From Marinomonas fungiae (lineage in GTDB: Bacteria; Pseudomonadota; Gammaproteobacteria; Pseudomonadales; Marinomonadaceae): a DNA stretch of 64,000 bases. The DNA is taken from positions 124,001 to 188,000 of the forward strand of contig NZ_LIQF01000006.1 in assembly GCF_001418205.1 (NCBI RefSeq). Reading direction: 5' to 3'. This document shows, in pieces, positions 18,166-28,953 of the stretch. The notes under the pieces are model-generated. The model was given only the letters and a program-made list of their open reading frames with translations. It searched no databases and was not told the origin of the DNA. The position numbers were made by a program, and so were the translations under genes. Positions within the stretch are counted from its first letter, which is position 1, and each line of letters opens with the position of its first letter.

Positions 18166-20316
18166 TTAATATGGGTGGTAACGACGTTGTTGTGCTGCCA
18201 TCTCACGCATCGTAACTGTCGGCTCATACAACTTACCTAGGTGTTTGTACTGATCAGCTAACTCACAGAATGCTGCCAGCCCCATTTCATCCATATAGTG
18301 TAGAGCGCCGCCTAGATACGGAGGAAAGCCGATACCATAGACTAGCCCCATATCAGCTTCCGCCGCCGAGGCAACAATGTTTTCTTCTAAACAACGAGCC
18401 GTTTCAATGCACAGCGGGATCATCATTCGAGCAATGATTTCTTCCTCGGAAATGTCCTTAGTAGCCCCATGCAAAGTATTGAGTAGTTGTACAGACTCTT
18501 CACTTTTCAGCTTTTTCGGTTTGCCTTTCTTGTCTTCTTCATAAAGATAAAAACCACTACCCGATTTCTGCCCAAAACGCTTCGATTCAAAGAACAAGTC
18601 GATGGCATTTTTACCCTCGTGCCCCATACGATCGGGGAAGCCCTGCGCCATCACCTGATCGGCGTGGAACGCTGTATCAATTCCAACAACATCTAGCAAA
18701 TATGCAGGCCCCATTGGCCAACCAAAGCGCTCCATGACTTTGTCGACGGCCTGATAATCCGCACCGTCTTTAAGCAAAGCAGAGAAGCCAGAGAAGTACG
18801 GAAATAATACTCGGTTTACCAAGAAGCCTGGGCAGTCATTGACGACTATCGGGGTTTTGCCAAGCGCCTGAGCATAGGCTACGGTTTTTGCAATGGTCGC
18901 TTCCGAGGTTTTCGCACCTCGAATTACTTCGACTAATGGCATTCTGTGTACTGGGTTAAAGAAGTGCATACCACAGAAGTTTTCGGGGCGTTTAAGTTCA
19001 CTGGCCAGATGCGTAATAGAGATGGTCGACGTGTTTGACGTCAAGATTGCGTCATCACGTAATTGCCCCTCTATTTCTGCCAACACTGATTGTTTAATTT
19101 TAGGATTTTCAACGACAGCTTCGACAACGATATCCACGTTGGCGACCTCACCGTAGCTGAGTACAGGGGTAATCTTGCCCAAGCCTTGCATCGCTTTATC
19201 GGTGGTGAGTTTGCCGCGTTCAACTTGCTTGCCAAACAACTTACCCGCCTCATTCATACCAAGATCTAGCGCCTCTTGGCGGATATCTTTCATAACGATC
19301 GGTGTGCCTTTTGACGCCGATTGATAGGCAATGCCACCGCCCATAATACCCGCACCTAATACGGCTGCATGGCGAATCGTTGAAGCGTCTTTACTGTAGC
19401 GAGAAGCAGCTTTCTTCACCTGCTGGTCATTTAAAAACAAGCCAACTAAAGAGCGAGCGACGGGAGACTTCGCCATCTTCACAAAGCCTTTTATTTCAGT
19501 GGCAATGGCTTTATCGATCGGCTGGAAAATGCCTTTTTCAATGGTTTTAATGGCTTCCATCGGCGCTGGGTAATGCTTACCCGCTTTGGCGCCAACGACC
19601 GCGCGTACCGATTCAAAGATCATCATTTTTTCAATCGGAGAAAACTGCATCGGCGCACGTAACGACGCACGACGAGATTGATAATCCAATTTGCCTGCCA
19701 GCACTTGTTCAAGCAAATGTGTTGCCGAATCCACCACTGCCCCCGCAGCGACTACAGCATCCACTGCGCCATCTTTCATAGCCTCGGCACTGCGTTTTTG
19801 TTGGCCACCGCAAATCCATTCACAGGCATTATCGACACCGATCAATCGCGGCAAGCGCACGGTGCCGCCCCATCCGGGATAAATGCCCAGTTGGGTTTCT
19901 GGTAAACCCACTTTGGCAGAGTCCGCCATCACACGATAATCACAGGCAAGGCAAATTTCAAAGCCGCCACCTAGCGCAAGGCCATTGATGGCAGCAACGG
20001 TAGGAAAAGGAAGATTCGCAATCCCATTAAAAATATCGTGCGCTTCTTGAAGCTTTTGCGCCAGCGCATCGTCGTCAAGCTGGAACCAAGTCATAAACTC
20101 GGTGATATCCGCCCCGACCACAAATGCTTCTTTGGCACTTGTAATTAACAGGCCTTTAATACTGCCGTCTTGGGCTAATTCACTGATAACATCCGACAAT
20201 TCGCTTAGCGCTTGTGCGCCAAATTTATTAACCGAACTGTCTTTGAGATCCAGTGTCAGGGTTGCTATCCCTGCTTCGTTTGATATCACTCGAAGCGTAT
20301 TTCCTTCGAACTTCAT
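18166..20316 (-). CDS. fadB: Fatty acid oxidation complex alpha subunit FadB
   Basis: A 716-residue multifunctional enzyme. The N-terminal third is enoyl-CoA hydratase/isomerase (LALGGGFEICLACDYR near residues 110-125, Glu pair in LPETQLGIYPGWGG). The rest is 3-hydroxyacyl-CoA dehydrogenase, with the NAD loop LGAGIMGGGIAYQSA near 318 and HFFNPVHRMPLVEV around the catalytic His. GGAGG precedes ATG 20316, giving the usual FadB length; the GTG at 20328 is less likely. It is the first gene of fadBA and is separated from the upstream hydratase gene by a terminator. Confidence 0.95.
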   Translation of the reverse strand: MKFEGNTLRVISNEAGIATLTLDLKDSSVNKFGAQALSELSDVISELAQDGSIKGLLITSAKEAFVVGADITEFMTWFQLDDDALAQKLQEAHDIFNGIANLPFPTVAAINGLALGGGFEICLACDYRVMADSAKVGLPETQLGIYPGWGGTVRLPRLIGVDNACEWICGGQQKRSAEAMKDGAVDAVVAAGAVVDSATHLLEQVLAGKLDYQSRRASLRAPMQFSPIEKMMIFESVRAVVGAKAGKHYPAPMEAIKTIEKGIFQPIDKAIATEIKGFVKMAKSPVARSLVGLFLNDQQVKKAASRYSKDASTIRHAAVLGAGIMGGGIAYQSASKGTPIVMKDIRQEALDLGMNEAGKLFGKQVERGKLTTDKAMQGLGKITPVLSYGEVANVDIVVEAVVENPKIKQSVLAEIEGQLRDDAILTSNTSTISITHLASELKRPENFCGMHFFNPVHRMPLVEVIRGAKTSEATIAKTVAYAQALGKTPIVVNDCPGFLVNRVLFPYFSGFSALLKDGADYQAVDKVMERFGWPMGPAYLLDVVGIDTAFHADQVMAQGFPDRMGHEGKNAIDLFFESKRFGQKSGSGFYLYEEDKKGKPKKLKSEESVQLLNTLHGATKDISEEEIIARMMIPLCIETARCLEENIVASAAEADMGLVYGIGFPPYLGGALHYMDEMGLAAFCELADQYKHLGKLYEPTVTMREMAAQQRRYHPY

Positions 20317-20427
20317 AATCGCCTCCACCTTTATTTTTATAGCATCAGAGCGTATTCACGCCCTCGGTACGGGTATTAGATTTTGTTCTTTAAGCTTAGA
20401 GAGCTGGCCTGTTTCCTCAATAACAAA

Positions 20428-20440
20428 AAACACTCTGTTT
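20428..20440. promoter_or_regulatory. Possible operator upstream of fadBA
   Basis: AAACA, three bases, TGTTT is a perfect inverted repeat about 110 bases before fadB. It resembles the AAAC...GTTT pattern reported for the PsrA regulator of beta-oxidation in pseudomonads, though the spacing is slightly longer than I recall. Low confidence. Confidence 0.3.
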
Positions 20441-20486
20441 AGTGACATTTTGTACCAGAGAAAATTTTAACTACCTGTTCTAGATA

Positions 20487-20513
20487 CAAAAACGCCCTAA
20501 ATAGTTAGGGCGT
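20487..20513 (-). terminator. Rho-independent terminator after the enoyl-CoA hydratase gene
   Basis: ACGCCCTAA and TTAGGGCGT form a 9-bp perfect stem with a 4-base loop. On the minus strand it is followed by TTTTG. It separates the hydratase transcript from fadBA. Confidence 0.8.
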
Positions 20514-20589
20514 AAATAAGGTGATGAAACCAAGGCGGAATAAGGAGTAGGACTTCATAACAATAAAAGTCTAGTCTAGATTCCCAAGA

Positions 20590-21342
20590 TTACAATTGTT
20601 TGTCGATAAAGCGGCGAAACTGAACTTGAGCTTCTTGAGAGACAAGTCGCTCTTTAAAAATTCGCCCCTCGCGCATAAGCGCCATTTGAATGTCGTCAAT
20701 GGTGCGGCATTTGAGCAATTCTTTGGACAGCAGCACCGCTTCCGTGGGTAACTGAGACAGTCTTTCAGCATACTTCAGCGCCAAACATAAAGACTCACCC
20801 GGTTCACAAAGATGATTTACCATTCCCAATTGATAGGCAGTCTCTGCGTTGACAGGCTCGCCAAACATCAACATTTCAAATGCTTTTTGATGCCCAACGA
20901 TCCGAGGCAAAAGAAAGCTTGAAGCCGCTTCTGGCACCAAGCCTAATTGAGCAAATGGAAATACAAATTGCGTATTTCGAGCGCTAAACACCATATCGCA
21001 ATGCAACATCATTGTGGCCCCGACTCCAACCGCCCAGCCTTCGACGCAACCAATGATTGGTTTCTTGTAGCTTGTCAGTGCCTGCAAGAAAGACATGATG
21101 GAGGCCATTTTTTCTGGCGCATGGGCAATTTCCAAAAAGTCTTTAATGTCATTACCAGCGGAAAAATCAGGCCCCACACCAGTGATGATGGTCACCTTGA
21201 TCGACTCATCTAGTTCTGCGCGGTGCAATGCATCACTGAGAATCTGATACATATCCACAGTGATGGCATTTTTCTTTTCCGGACGGTTTAACGAAAGGAT
21301 CTGAACGCCTTGTTCTACCTTGTCGCTGATGTTCTCCGCCAT
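20590..21342 (-). CDS. Enoyl-CoA hydratase/isomerase family protein
   Basis: A 250-residue crotonase-fold protein. The oxyanion-hole motifs are present (FSAGNDIKDF near residues 60-70 and GWAVGVGATMMLHCDM near 103-118), and the position of the acidic catalytic residues reads FAQLGLVPEAASS. With only one clear Glu there, it may be an isomerase or a hydratase of an unusual acyl-CoA. GGAGG lies just before the ATG. It sits in the beta-oxidation cluster, 106 bases after fadD, and likely handles unsaturated or modified acyl-CoAs. Confidence 0.88.
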   Translation of the reverse strand: MAENISDKVEQGVQILSLNRPEKKNAITVDMYQILSDALHRAELDESIKVTIITGVGPDFSAGNDIKDFLEIAHAPEKMASIMSFLQALTSYKKPIIGCVEGWAVGVGATMMLHCDMVFSARNTQFVFPFAQLGLVPEAASSFLLPRIVGHQKAFEMLMFGEPVNAETAYQLGMVNHLCEPGESLCLALKYAERLSQLPTEAVLLSKELLKCRTIDDIQMALMREGRIFKERLVSQEAQVQFRRFIDKQL

Positions 21343-21448
21343 GTTGTCCTCCGCAATGCTTAACGAGCAAATGATGAGACTAGTTCAAAACTTCTCAGTA
21401 AACTAGGTCTATAAGCCCCCTCCGTTAGAGAACCACACCTTAGCTTGA

Positions 21449-23131
21449 TTAATGTTGGGGTTCTCGTAATGCACGACGCAGAACTTTGCCCACATTCGTC
21501 TTCGGTAACTCTTCACGTACCTCGTATTTTTTGGGCACTTTATAAGCAGCTAGATTCTGTTTACAGAAGTCATGCATGGATTTTTCATCTAGCGTCGAGC
21601 CCGATTTAAGCACGAGAAAGACCTTAACCGCTTCACCAGTTTTGTCATCGTCTACACCAATCGCTGCTGCTTCTAATACGTCAGGATGTTGGGTGATGAC
21701 ATCTTCTACTTCCGTCGGATAGACATTAAAGCCTGAGACAATAATCAAATCTTTGGCTCGATCAACAATGCTCAAGTAGCCATCCGCTTGTTGGGTGGCA
21801 ATATCACCCGTGATTAAATAACCGTCTGGCGTCATCACATCCCGAGTCGCTTGCTCACGCTGCCAATAGCCACGCATCACTTGTGGTCCCTTGACGCATA
21901 ACATGCCTGGCTCTCCCAATGACACGGTTTGACCATCGTCATCGATAATTTTAACGTCCGTACAATCCACCACCAATCCTATGGTGCCAATTTGCTCTTT
22001 ACCAATCGGGTTAAACGCCACCACAGGTGATGTTTCGGTCAAACCATAGCCTTCCGACACGTTGCATCCTGTGACCTCTAGCCAACGATCTGCTGCTGCG
22101 TGCGTCAATGGCATACCACCTGATGCCGTCAGTTTGAGTGATGAGAAGTCGACGTGTTTAAAATCATCGCGATTACAAAGCCCTGAAAACAAGGTATTCA
22201 AGCCGATAAAGCCAGTAAAGCGCCATTTCTTCAACTCTTTTACGAAGTTTGGCAGATCTCTTGGGTTAGGGATCAAAATGGAATGGGCGCCGTACTCCAC
22301 CAATGTCATGGCGTGAATCAAAAAGGCATAGATATGATACAAAGGCAGCGGTGCAATAAAGATCTCTTGACCATCTTTTAACAGGTGGTCCAAGCGATGT
22401 TTTAATTGATGCATATTCGAAATCAGATTTGCATGAGTCAGCATAGCGCCTTTAGCGACTCCTGTTGTACCACCGGTATATTGCAATACCGCCAGGTCAG
22501 TGCGCTTTAATGTGGCAATCTTTGGTGCGTGCTGAGCACCTTGCGCAAGGGCTTCATTTAACGTCACAGCTTGGGGCAAATGATACTCGGGGACCATCTT
22601 TTTGATGTATTTCACTACCGAGTTAATAAGTAAACGTTTTAGTGGCGGATGAAAGTCTGCGATCTCGGTGACAATAACATGCTTGATCGTTGTAGTAGGC
22701 AGAATCTTTTCTACGTTGGCTGCCATATTGGCAAACACCACCACGGCTTTTACACCGGCATCATTAAACTGATGCTCTAATTCATGAGGGGTGTACAAGG
22801 GGTTGGTATTTACCACCACTAAACCCGCTTGCATTGCACCAAATACCACAACGGGGAATTGCACGACGTTGGGCAACTGAACCGCTATACGATCCCCAGG
22901 TTTTAAGTCCGTATAGCGTTGTAGGTAGGCTGTAAATGCATCCGCTTTCTGTTTCAATTCCGCGTACGTAATGGTGCGTCCTACGCTGGTAAAAGCCGGT
23001 AGATCAGCAAACTTACGGCAAGCCTCATCTAATACATCGATGACCGACTCAAACCCTTTGGGGTTAAGTTGCTCCGGAATGTAACTGCCCGGCTCATGAT
23101 CAAGGGGTTCCGCTACATTGTTGTTCAACAT
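21449..23131 (-). CDS. fadD: Long-chain-fatty-acid--CoA ligase FadD
   Basis: A 560-residue AMP-forming acyl-CoA synthetase. The P-loop is YTGGTTGVAKGAMLTH (near residue 216), the adenylate-binding motif SEGYGLTETSPVV, and the FACS signature region DGYLITGDIA with the C-terminal lysine in LPKTNVGKVLRRAL. The length and the FadD-like fatty-acid region fit long-chain substrates. It activates fatty acids with ATP and CoA at the inner membrane for the enzymes around it. Located within the minus-strand beta-oxidation cluster. Confidence 0.93.
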   Translation of the reverse strand: MLNNNVAEPLDHEPGSYIPEQLNPKGFESVIDVLDEACRKFADLPAFTSVGRTITYAELKQKADAFTAYLQRYTDLKPGDRIAVQLPNVVQFPVVVFGAMQAGLVVVNTNPLYTPHELEHQFNDAGVKAVVVFANMAANVEKILPTTTIKHVIVTEIADFHPPLKRLLINSVVKYIKKMVPEYHLPQAVTLNEALAQGAQHAPKIATLKRTDLAVLQYTGGTTGVAKGAMLTHANLISNMHQLKHRLDHLLKDGQEIFIAPLPLYHIYAFLIHAMTLVEYGAHSILIPNPRDLPNFVKELKKWRFTGFIGLNTLFSGLCNRDDFKHVDFSSLKLTASGGMPLTHAAADRWLEVTGCNVSEGYGLTETSPVVAFNPIGKEQIGTIGLVVDCTDVKIIDDDGQTVSLGEPGMLCVKGPQVMRGYWQREQATRDVMTPDGYLITGDIATQQADGYLSIVDRAKDLIIVSGFNVYPTEVEDVITQHPDVLEAAAIGVDDDKTGEAVKVFLVLKSGSTLDEKSMHDFCKQNLAAYKVPKKYEVREELPKTNVGKVLRRALREPQH

Positions 23132-23211
23132 ATAAAAGTCTCCGTTATTGTCGTTATATGGAGAGATAAAAATTGTCTAATCATGTGATGCCATATAACT
23201 GGCAAAGTTCA

Positions 23212-23526
23212 TTACGCAGGGAAGATTTGCGTCAACTTTGTCGCCAGCATAATATCACCATCGGCGCGAATCTTTCCTTGCATAAACGCCTGCATACCGT
23301 CTAATTCTCCCGACATCACCTCAGACAAGGTGTCAGTATCCATCCCAAGAGTTACCGTTGCATCATCATGCTCACCCTGCTCTGCCACAGCGACGCCATC
23401 CGCGATGGTAACAACGTAAGGCTCAGCATCATCCAGCTCAAATTGAAAGATGGCCTCCATGTTGGCCGCTGCAGAGCTATCAAAGCGATTAATCATAGTA
23501 TCGAAAATCTCTTGTGCTTTACTCAT
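23212..23526 (-). CDS. SCP2 sterol-transfer domain protein
   Basis: A 104-residue stand-alone SCP2 (sterol carrier protein 2) domain: FQFELDDAEPYVVTIADGVAVAEQ, then DATVTLGMDTDTLSEVMSGELDGMQAFMQGKIRADGD, the classic end of the fold. Such small proteins bind lipids or fatty acyl-CoAs in the cytoplasm. It lies between the acyl-CoA dehydrogenase (40 bases upstream) and fadD, so it may shuttle acyl-CoA between them; this role is inference. Confidence 0.88.
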   Translation of the reverse strand: MSKAQEIFDTMINRFDSSAAANMEAIFQFELDDAEPYVVTIADGVAVAEQGEHDDATVTLGMDTDTLSEVMSGELDGMQAFMQGKIRADGDIMLATKLTQIFPA

Positions 23527-23565
23527 TTTTTTATCCTCATCATTATAGCTGTTGTTCTATTTGTC

Positions 23566-25365
23566 TTAACGTAAGAAGAATTGCTCTTCTTCCATCGCCA
23601 TCAAGCTCCCAGCACCGGCCAACATCATCTCTGCATGGGCTTTGGTGCGTGGTAAAATGCGCTCAAAGTAAAAGGTAGCGGTCTGCAATTTAGCTTTGTA
23701 AAACGCTTCTTCATCGCTACCTTCGAGCAGTTTCTGCTGTGCCACCTGAGCCATGCGAGCCCAGAAATAAGCTAAGGTGATGTAACCAGAATACATACAG
23801 TAATCCACCGACGCGGCGCCCACTTCTTCGCGGTCTTTCATCGCCTTCATACCAACTTTAAGCGTCAACTCTCCCCATTCTTTGTTTAACGCGGCCAATG
23901 GCTTGATAAGGTGTTTAAGGGCTTTGTCGTTTTCATTGGCCTGACAGAATTTGTGAATGATCTTAGTAAAAGCTTTTAAGGTTTCACCTTGTGTCATTAA
24001 CACTTTTCGCCCTAAAAGATCCAGCGCTTGGATGCCGGTAGTGCCCTCATAGAGCATAGAGATACGACTATCTCGCACATTTTGTTCCATCCCCCAATCG
24101 GCAATGTAGCCATGACCACCAAACACCTGTAAGCCTTGGTTAGCCGCTTCAAAACCTGTTTCCGTTAAGAACGCTTTGGCAATTGGAGTGAGCAATGATA
24201 ATAACGTCTCAGCTTGGGCTTTATCGTCTTCAGAGCCCGCTTTGACCGTATCCACCAGCATTGAACAGTAATGAATCATCGCTCGACCGCCTTCGGCAAA
24301 GGCTTTTTGCGTCAACAGCATACGGCGCACATCGGGGTGAACAATAATCGGATCGGCTGCTTTATCAGGCGCTTTCGGACCTGACAAAGCTCGCATTTGT
24401 AAGCGATCCTTGGCATAAGCCAATGAGTTTTGATAAGCCCACTCTGAATGCGCTAACCCTTGTAACGCCGTCCCAAGGCGAGCGGTATTCATAAAGGTAA
24501 ACATGCAGTTCAGGCCTTTGTTTGGCGGGCCGATTAAGAAGCCTTTCGCGCCATCAAAATTCATCACACAAGTCGCGTTACCGTGAATCCCCATCTTGTG
24601 CTCAATGGAGCCACAATGAACCGCATTGCGGTCTCCCACTTCCCCGGTATCAGTAACATTGAATTTGGGCACAATAAATAATGAGATGCCTTTGGTCCCC
24701 GCTGGTGCATCAGGAAGACGCGCAAGAACGATATGAACAATATTCTCTGCCATATCATGCTCACCGGCAGAGATGAAAATTTTGGTACCGGAAATGGTGT
24801 AACTGCCATCTTCATTCGGCGTTGCTTTGGTTTTCAGCATACCAAGGTCAGTACCGCAATGAGGCTCTGTCAGACACATGGTGCCAGTCCACTCACCACT
24901 GACTAATTTGGTTAAATAGGCCTGCTTTTGTTCGTCCGTACCATGCAGTTCAAGGGTATTCATCGCCCCGTGGCTTAAACCAGGGTACATGCTCCACGCC
25001 CAGTTCGCAGTGGCAATCAACTCCGTCACCATCATACCGAGAGATTCTGGCAGGCCTTGCCCACCCATTTCGACGACATGAGACAACGAAGGCCAGCCAC
25101 TTTCCACATACTGTTGATAAGCTTCTTTAAAGCCTTCTGGTGTCGTGACCACACCATTATCAAAACGACAGCCTTGCTGATCACCAATTTGGTTCAATGG
25201 TGCAAGCACTCGCTCGGCAAACTTAGCACCTTCTTCAAGGATGGCTTCCACCATATCGGGGGTAGCTTCTTCCGCACCAGACAAAGACGCATAATGCTGA
25301 TGAACCCCTAACACTTCATCGGTAATAAACTTCAAATCACGTAAGGGCGCTTTATAATCAGGCAT
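23566..25365 (-). CDS. Acyl-CoA dehydrogenase (long form with extra C-terminal domain)
   Basis: A 599-residue FAD-dependent acyl-CoA dehydrogenase that introduces the trans-2 double bond in beta-oxidation. Family motifs: [18 protein letters not shown] (about 160-180) and the C-terminal [23 protein letters not shown] with ILYEGTT-like [15 protein letters not shown], the latter holding the usual catalytic Glu. An additional C-terminal domain gives the roughly 600-residue length seen in the DmdC/AcdA-like group. Start ATG 25365 follows GAGGTGAG; an in-frame start at 25431 lacks this. First gene of the beta-oxidation cluster. Related DmdC enzymes act on methylmercaptopropionyl-CoA, but no DMSP genes are visible here. 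Confidence 0.9.
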   Translation of the reverse strand: MPDYKAPLRDLKFITDEVLGVHQHYASLSGAEEATPDMVEAILEEGAKFAERVLAPLNQIGDQQGCRFDNGVVTTPEGFKEAYQQYVESGWPSLSHVVEMGGQGLPESLGMMVTELIATANWAWSMYPGLSHGAMNTLELHGTDEQKQAYLTKLVSGEWTGTMCLTEPHCGTDLGMLKTKATPNEDGSYTISGTKIFISAGEHDMAENIVHIVLARLPDAPAGTKGISLFIVPKFNVTDTGEVGDRNAVHCGSIEHKMGIHGNATCVMNFDGAKGFLIGPPNKGLNCMFTFMNTARLGTALQGLAHSEWAYQNSLAYAKDRLQMRALSGPKAPDKAADPIIVHPDVRRMLLTQKAFAEGGRAMIHYCSMLVDTVKAGSEDDKAQAETLLSLLTPIAKAFLTETGFEAANQGLQVFGGHGYIADWGMEQNVRDSRISMLYEGTTGIQALDLLGRKVLMTQGETLKAFTKIIHKFCQANENDKALKHLIKPLAALNKEWGELTLKVGMKAMKDREEVGAASVDYCMYSGYITLAYFWARMAQVAQQKLLEGSDEEAFYKAKLQTATFYFERILPRTKAHAEMMLAGAGSLMAMEEEQFFLR

Positions 25366-25551
25366 AACACTCACCTCGACATTATTTTTATAAGGGACGC
25401 TCGGTTTAAAAACGTCTTCCAAGACATGCATTAAGCTTTGTCGAAGCGCGCTTTTCCCTCAATAACATATCGACGCAAGTTAGATAACAAAAACGAGCCA
25501 ACTTGATTTCAAGAATGGCGCGTTTTGAGATTTAGAGAAACGATAGAAGGA

Positions 25552-26568
<1,017 letters not shown>

Positions 26569-26609
26569 AAATAACCTATTACGTTATAGCGTCGGTGCAA
26601 TAGCGCACA

Positions 26610-27062
26610 CTATTTCGGTCGTACTGACTCATGAATGGACGCTTCGCTGACATCAGAAATATTACTCAGCGCATGAATTTGTTGCTGTGCTTCATCAGCG
26701 ATCTGATCGTAGATTTTTAACACTTTGGGATCAAATCCTGGGGTGCTTTCAGCTTTCATTTTGACAATCAGCATTTGGTTTAGAAAGTTGTTTAAAACAT
26801 GGTGTGTCGATTGCACCATGGCGCGGTATATTTTGAGCTTCTCTTGGCTGACACGATTAACTTTATTTCGGCGTAATACATCCGCGATAACAAAACTGGC
26901 CAATACGAATCCGGGCAGGATGATTTCATCAATTTCTAAATGTTCGAGTTCATCCAGTAAGACAATCAGCGCTTCAAATATTTCTAAATTGAATAGGACA
27001 GAAATTAAATAGAGCAGCGAGGCACAGACGATGCCAATGACTGTTAATTTATACTGTTTCAT
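26610..27062 (-). CDS. Small membrane protein with histidine-kinase-like H-box, unknown
   Basis: A 150-residue protein with two hydrophobic segments (about 8-27 and 47-62) followed by a cytoplasmic helical part. Around His87-His88 it reads STHHVLNNFLNQM, which resembles the phospho-acceptor H-box of histidine kinases, and a second helix (about 115-137) could complete a dimerisation bundle. There is no ATPase domain and no receiver. It may be a kinase remnant, a phospho-relay intermediate or a scaffold; I cannot choose. ATG 27062 follows GGTGGGG; the GTG at 27074 sits too close to a Shine-Dalgarno to use it. It is 26 bases after the thioredoxin gene, so likely co-transcribed. Confidence 0.7.
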   Translation of the reverse strand: MKQYKLTVIGIVCASLLYLISVLFNLEIFEALIVLLDELEHLEIDEIILPGFVLASFVIADVLRRNKVNRVSQEKLKIYRAMVQSTHHVLNNFLNQMLIVKMKAESTPGFDPKVLKIYDQIADEAQQQIHALSNISDVSEASIHESVRPK

Positions 27063-27087
27063 CCAGTTCCCCACCTTCCTATCGGAT

Positions 27088-27420
27088 TTATAAATCGAGT
27101 AACCGTCTCAGCTCATCCGCCGAATCAGGTCGTACCACGCGACCAACTTCTTCACCATTATGTAATAGGATCAAGGTTGGCCAAAGTTTCACTTGGAAAT
27201 GACGTCCGACAGGCTTGCCTTGACCATCAAATATTTTCACATGGCCCACATCAGTAAAATCATCCATCACTTCTTCAATCAGCGGTTGCGCTCGCTTACA
27301 ATAGCCACACCAAGAGGTACCAAATTCAAGCACCACATCCCCCTCGAGCGCAGTTATTTGCTCTAAGGTTAAGTCATCTTCACTGTACGTTGCATTAAAA
27401 CCAGTCACCACATCAGTCAT
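27088..27420 (-). CDS. Thioredoxin-family protein
   Basis: A 110-residue thioredoxin-fold protein with the redox site WCGYCKRAQP (CGYC rather than CGPC), the cis-proline loop (KLWPTLILL) and typical secondary structure. The tyrosine in place of proline in the active site usually raises the redox potential, so it might act as a monothiol or oxidising thioredoxin. No signal peptide, hence cytoplasmic. ATG at 27420 follows AAGGA 7 bases upstream; the in-frame TTG at 27435 is weaker. It precedes the orphan membrane protein gene. Confidence 0.9.
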   Translation of the reverse strand: MTDVVTGFNATYSEDDLTLEQITALEGDVVLEFGTSWCGYCKRAQPLIEEVMDDFTDVGHVKIFDGQGKPVGRHFQVKLWPTLILLHNGEEVGRVVRPDSADELRRLLDL

Positions 27421-27531
27421 CTTACATTCCTTCAATGATTATTAATCAGCGCCTAATAAAATGAGGGTTTTACAAGAAGTTTCAATCTCTAGATATAAGA
27501 TTTTTAATACATTTTTTGCCGTAAGTACAAA

Positions 27532-27561
27532 CAAAAATGCCACGCAAAGCGTGGCATTTTG
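27532..27561. terminator. Bidirectional terminator after the formaldehyde dehydrogenase gene
   Basis: AAAATGCCACGC and GCGTGGCATTTT form a 12-bp perfect stem with a 3-base loop, with T-rich tails on the minus strand, 24 bases past the dehydrogenase stop. Confidence 0.85.
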
Positions 27562-27584
27562 TAACCGCTAATACGAAGCGTTAA

Positions 27585-28781
27585 TTACGCTACGAATTCA
27601 CCATGTGGGTCCATTACGAATTTCTTCGCTGCGCCGCCGTCAAAGTCAGCGTAACCTTGAGGAGCTTGATCTAGAGAGATCATTTGAACGTTTACTGCAT
27701 CAGCAATCTTAACTTTGTCGAAAAGGATCGCTTGCATTAGAGCACGGTGGTATTTCATAACTGGACACTGACCAGTGTGGAATGAGTGAGATTTCGCCCA
27801 ACCCAAGCCGAAACGCATGCTTAGTGCGCCTACTTTAGCAGCTTCGTCTTGCGCACCTGGATCGTCAGTTACGTATAGACCTGGGATACCAATTTGGCCA
27901 CCCGCACGTGTAATTGTCATTGCAGAGTTAAGAACTGTCGCTGGCGCTTCTTTACCTGCGTTACAGCCACAACCATGAGCTTCGAAGCCTACACAGTCAA
28001 CGAATGCGTCAACTTCACGCTCACCTAGAATAACTTCTAGCTTGTCTTCCATATCGCCTTCTTCACGTAGGTCGATAGTTTCACAACCAAAGCTACGAGC
28101 TTGTGCTAGACGGTCTTCGATCATATCACCAACGATGACACAAGCTGCACCTAGAAGCTGAGCAGAAACCGCTGCAGCTAGACCTACTGGGCCTGCACCT
28201 GCGATGTATACAGTTGAACCTGGGCCTACGCCTGCAGTAACACAGCCGTGGAAGCCAGTCGGGAAGATGTCAGATAGCAGAGTAAGGTCAGCAATCTTTT
28301 CTTTCGCTTGACCTTTATCTGGGAACTTCAATAGGTTGAAGTCAGCGTATGGCACCATTACGTAGTCAGATTGACCACCTACCCAGCCACCCATGTCTAC
28401 GTAACCGTATGCTGCACCTGGACGTGCTGGGTTTACGTTTAGACAGATACCAGTCATGCCAGCTTTACAGTTACGGCAACGACCACAAGCAATGTTAAAT
28501 GGTACAGATACGATGTCACCTACTTCTAGGAATTCTACATCGTCACCTTTTTCAAGGATGATACCAGTGATTTCGTGACCAAGAACCAGACCTTCAGGTG
28601 CAGTAGTACGACCACGAACCATGTGTTGGTCACTACCACAAATGTTAGTTGTAAGAACTTTCAGGATAACACCGTGATTACATTTACGATCACCAAGTGC
28701 TAGCTCTGGGAAAGGGATAGACTCTACTGCGACTTTGCCTGGGCCCTTGTATACGACGCCACGGTTAGACGGTTGAGACAT
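27585..28781 (-). CDS. fdhA: Glutathione-independent formaldehyde dehydrogenase
   Basis: A 398-residue zinc-dependent medium-chain dehydrogenase very like Pseudomonas putida FdhA, which oxidises formaldehyde to formate (and can dismutate aldehydes) with tightly bound NAD. The catalytic-zinc Cys is in TTNICGSDQHMVRGR, with GHEITG; the structural-zinc lobe is ACGRCRNCKAGMTGIC. The dinucleotide motif is AGAGPVGLAAAVSAQLLG. Codon choice is narrow and suggests high expression. It is monocistronic with its own terminator. Formaldehyde detoxification would be expected from growth on methylated compounds. Confidence 0.93.
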   Translation of the reverse strand: MSQPSNRGVVYKGPGKVAVESIPFPELALGDRKCNHGVILKVLTTNICGSDQHMVRGRTTAPEGLVLGHEITGIILEKGDDVEFLEVGDIVSVPFNIACGRCRNCKAGMTGICLNVNPARPGAAYGYVDMGGWVGGQSDYVMVPYADFNLLKFPDKGQAKEKIADLTLLSDIFPTGFHGCVTAGVGPGSTVYIAGAGPVGLAAAVSAQLLGAACVIVGDMIEDRLAQARSFGCETIDLREEGDMEDKLEVILGEREVDAFVDCVGFEAHGCGCNAGKEAPATVLNSAMTITRAGGQIGIPGLYVTDDPGAQDEAAKVGALSMRFGLGWAKSHSFHTGQCPVMKYHRALMQAILFDKVKIADAVNVQMISLDQAPQGYADFDGGAAKKFVMDPHGEFVA

Positions 28782-28953
28782 AGAAGTACTCCTTAACTGT
28801 TGTGGTTTTTATTCTATGAATTGCACCCGAGAAGGTAGACCTCAAACCGCAAAAACAGATGTCGAATAACGCCTTTAAGCTGCACATTTACGACATCCGA
28901 CTTGGTTTTGAGTAATTTTAGGCAATTTAGAACAAAAAACGACCTGCTAATTC

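Noticed and set aside
26569..26609. Zur box before the CobW-like gene
   Set aside because: ATAAC and GTTAT occur in the opposite order to the Zur consensus I know.
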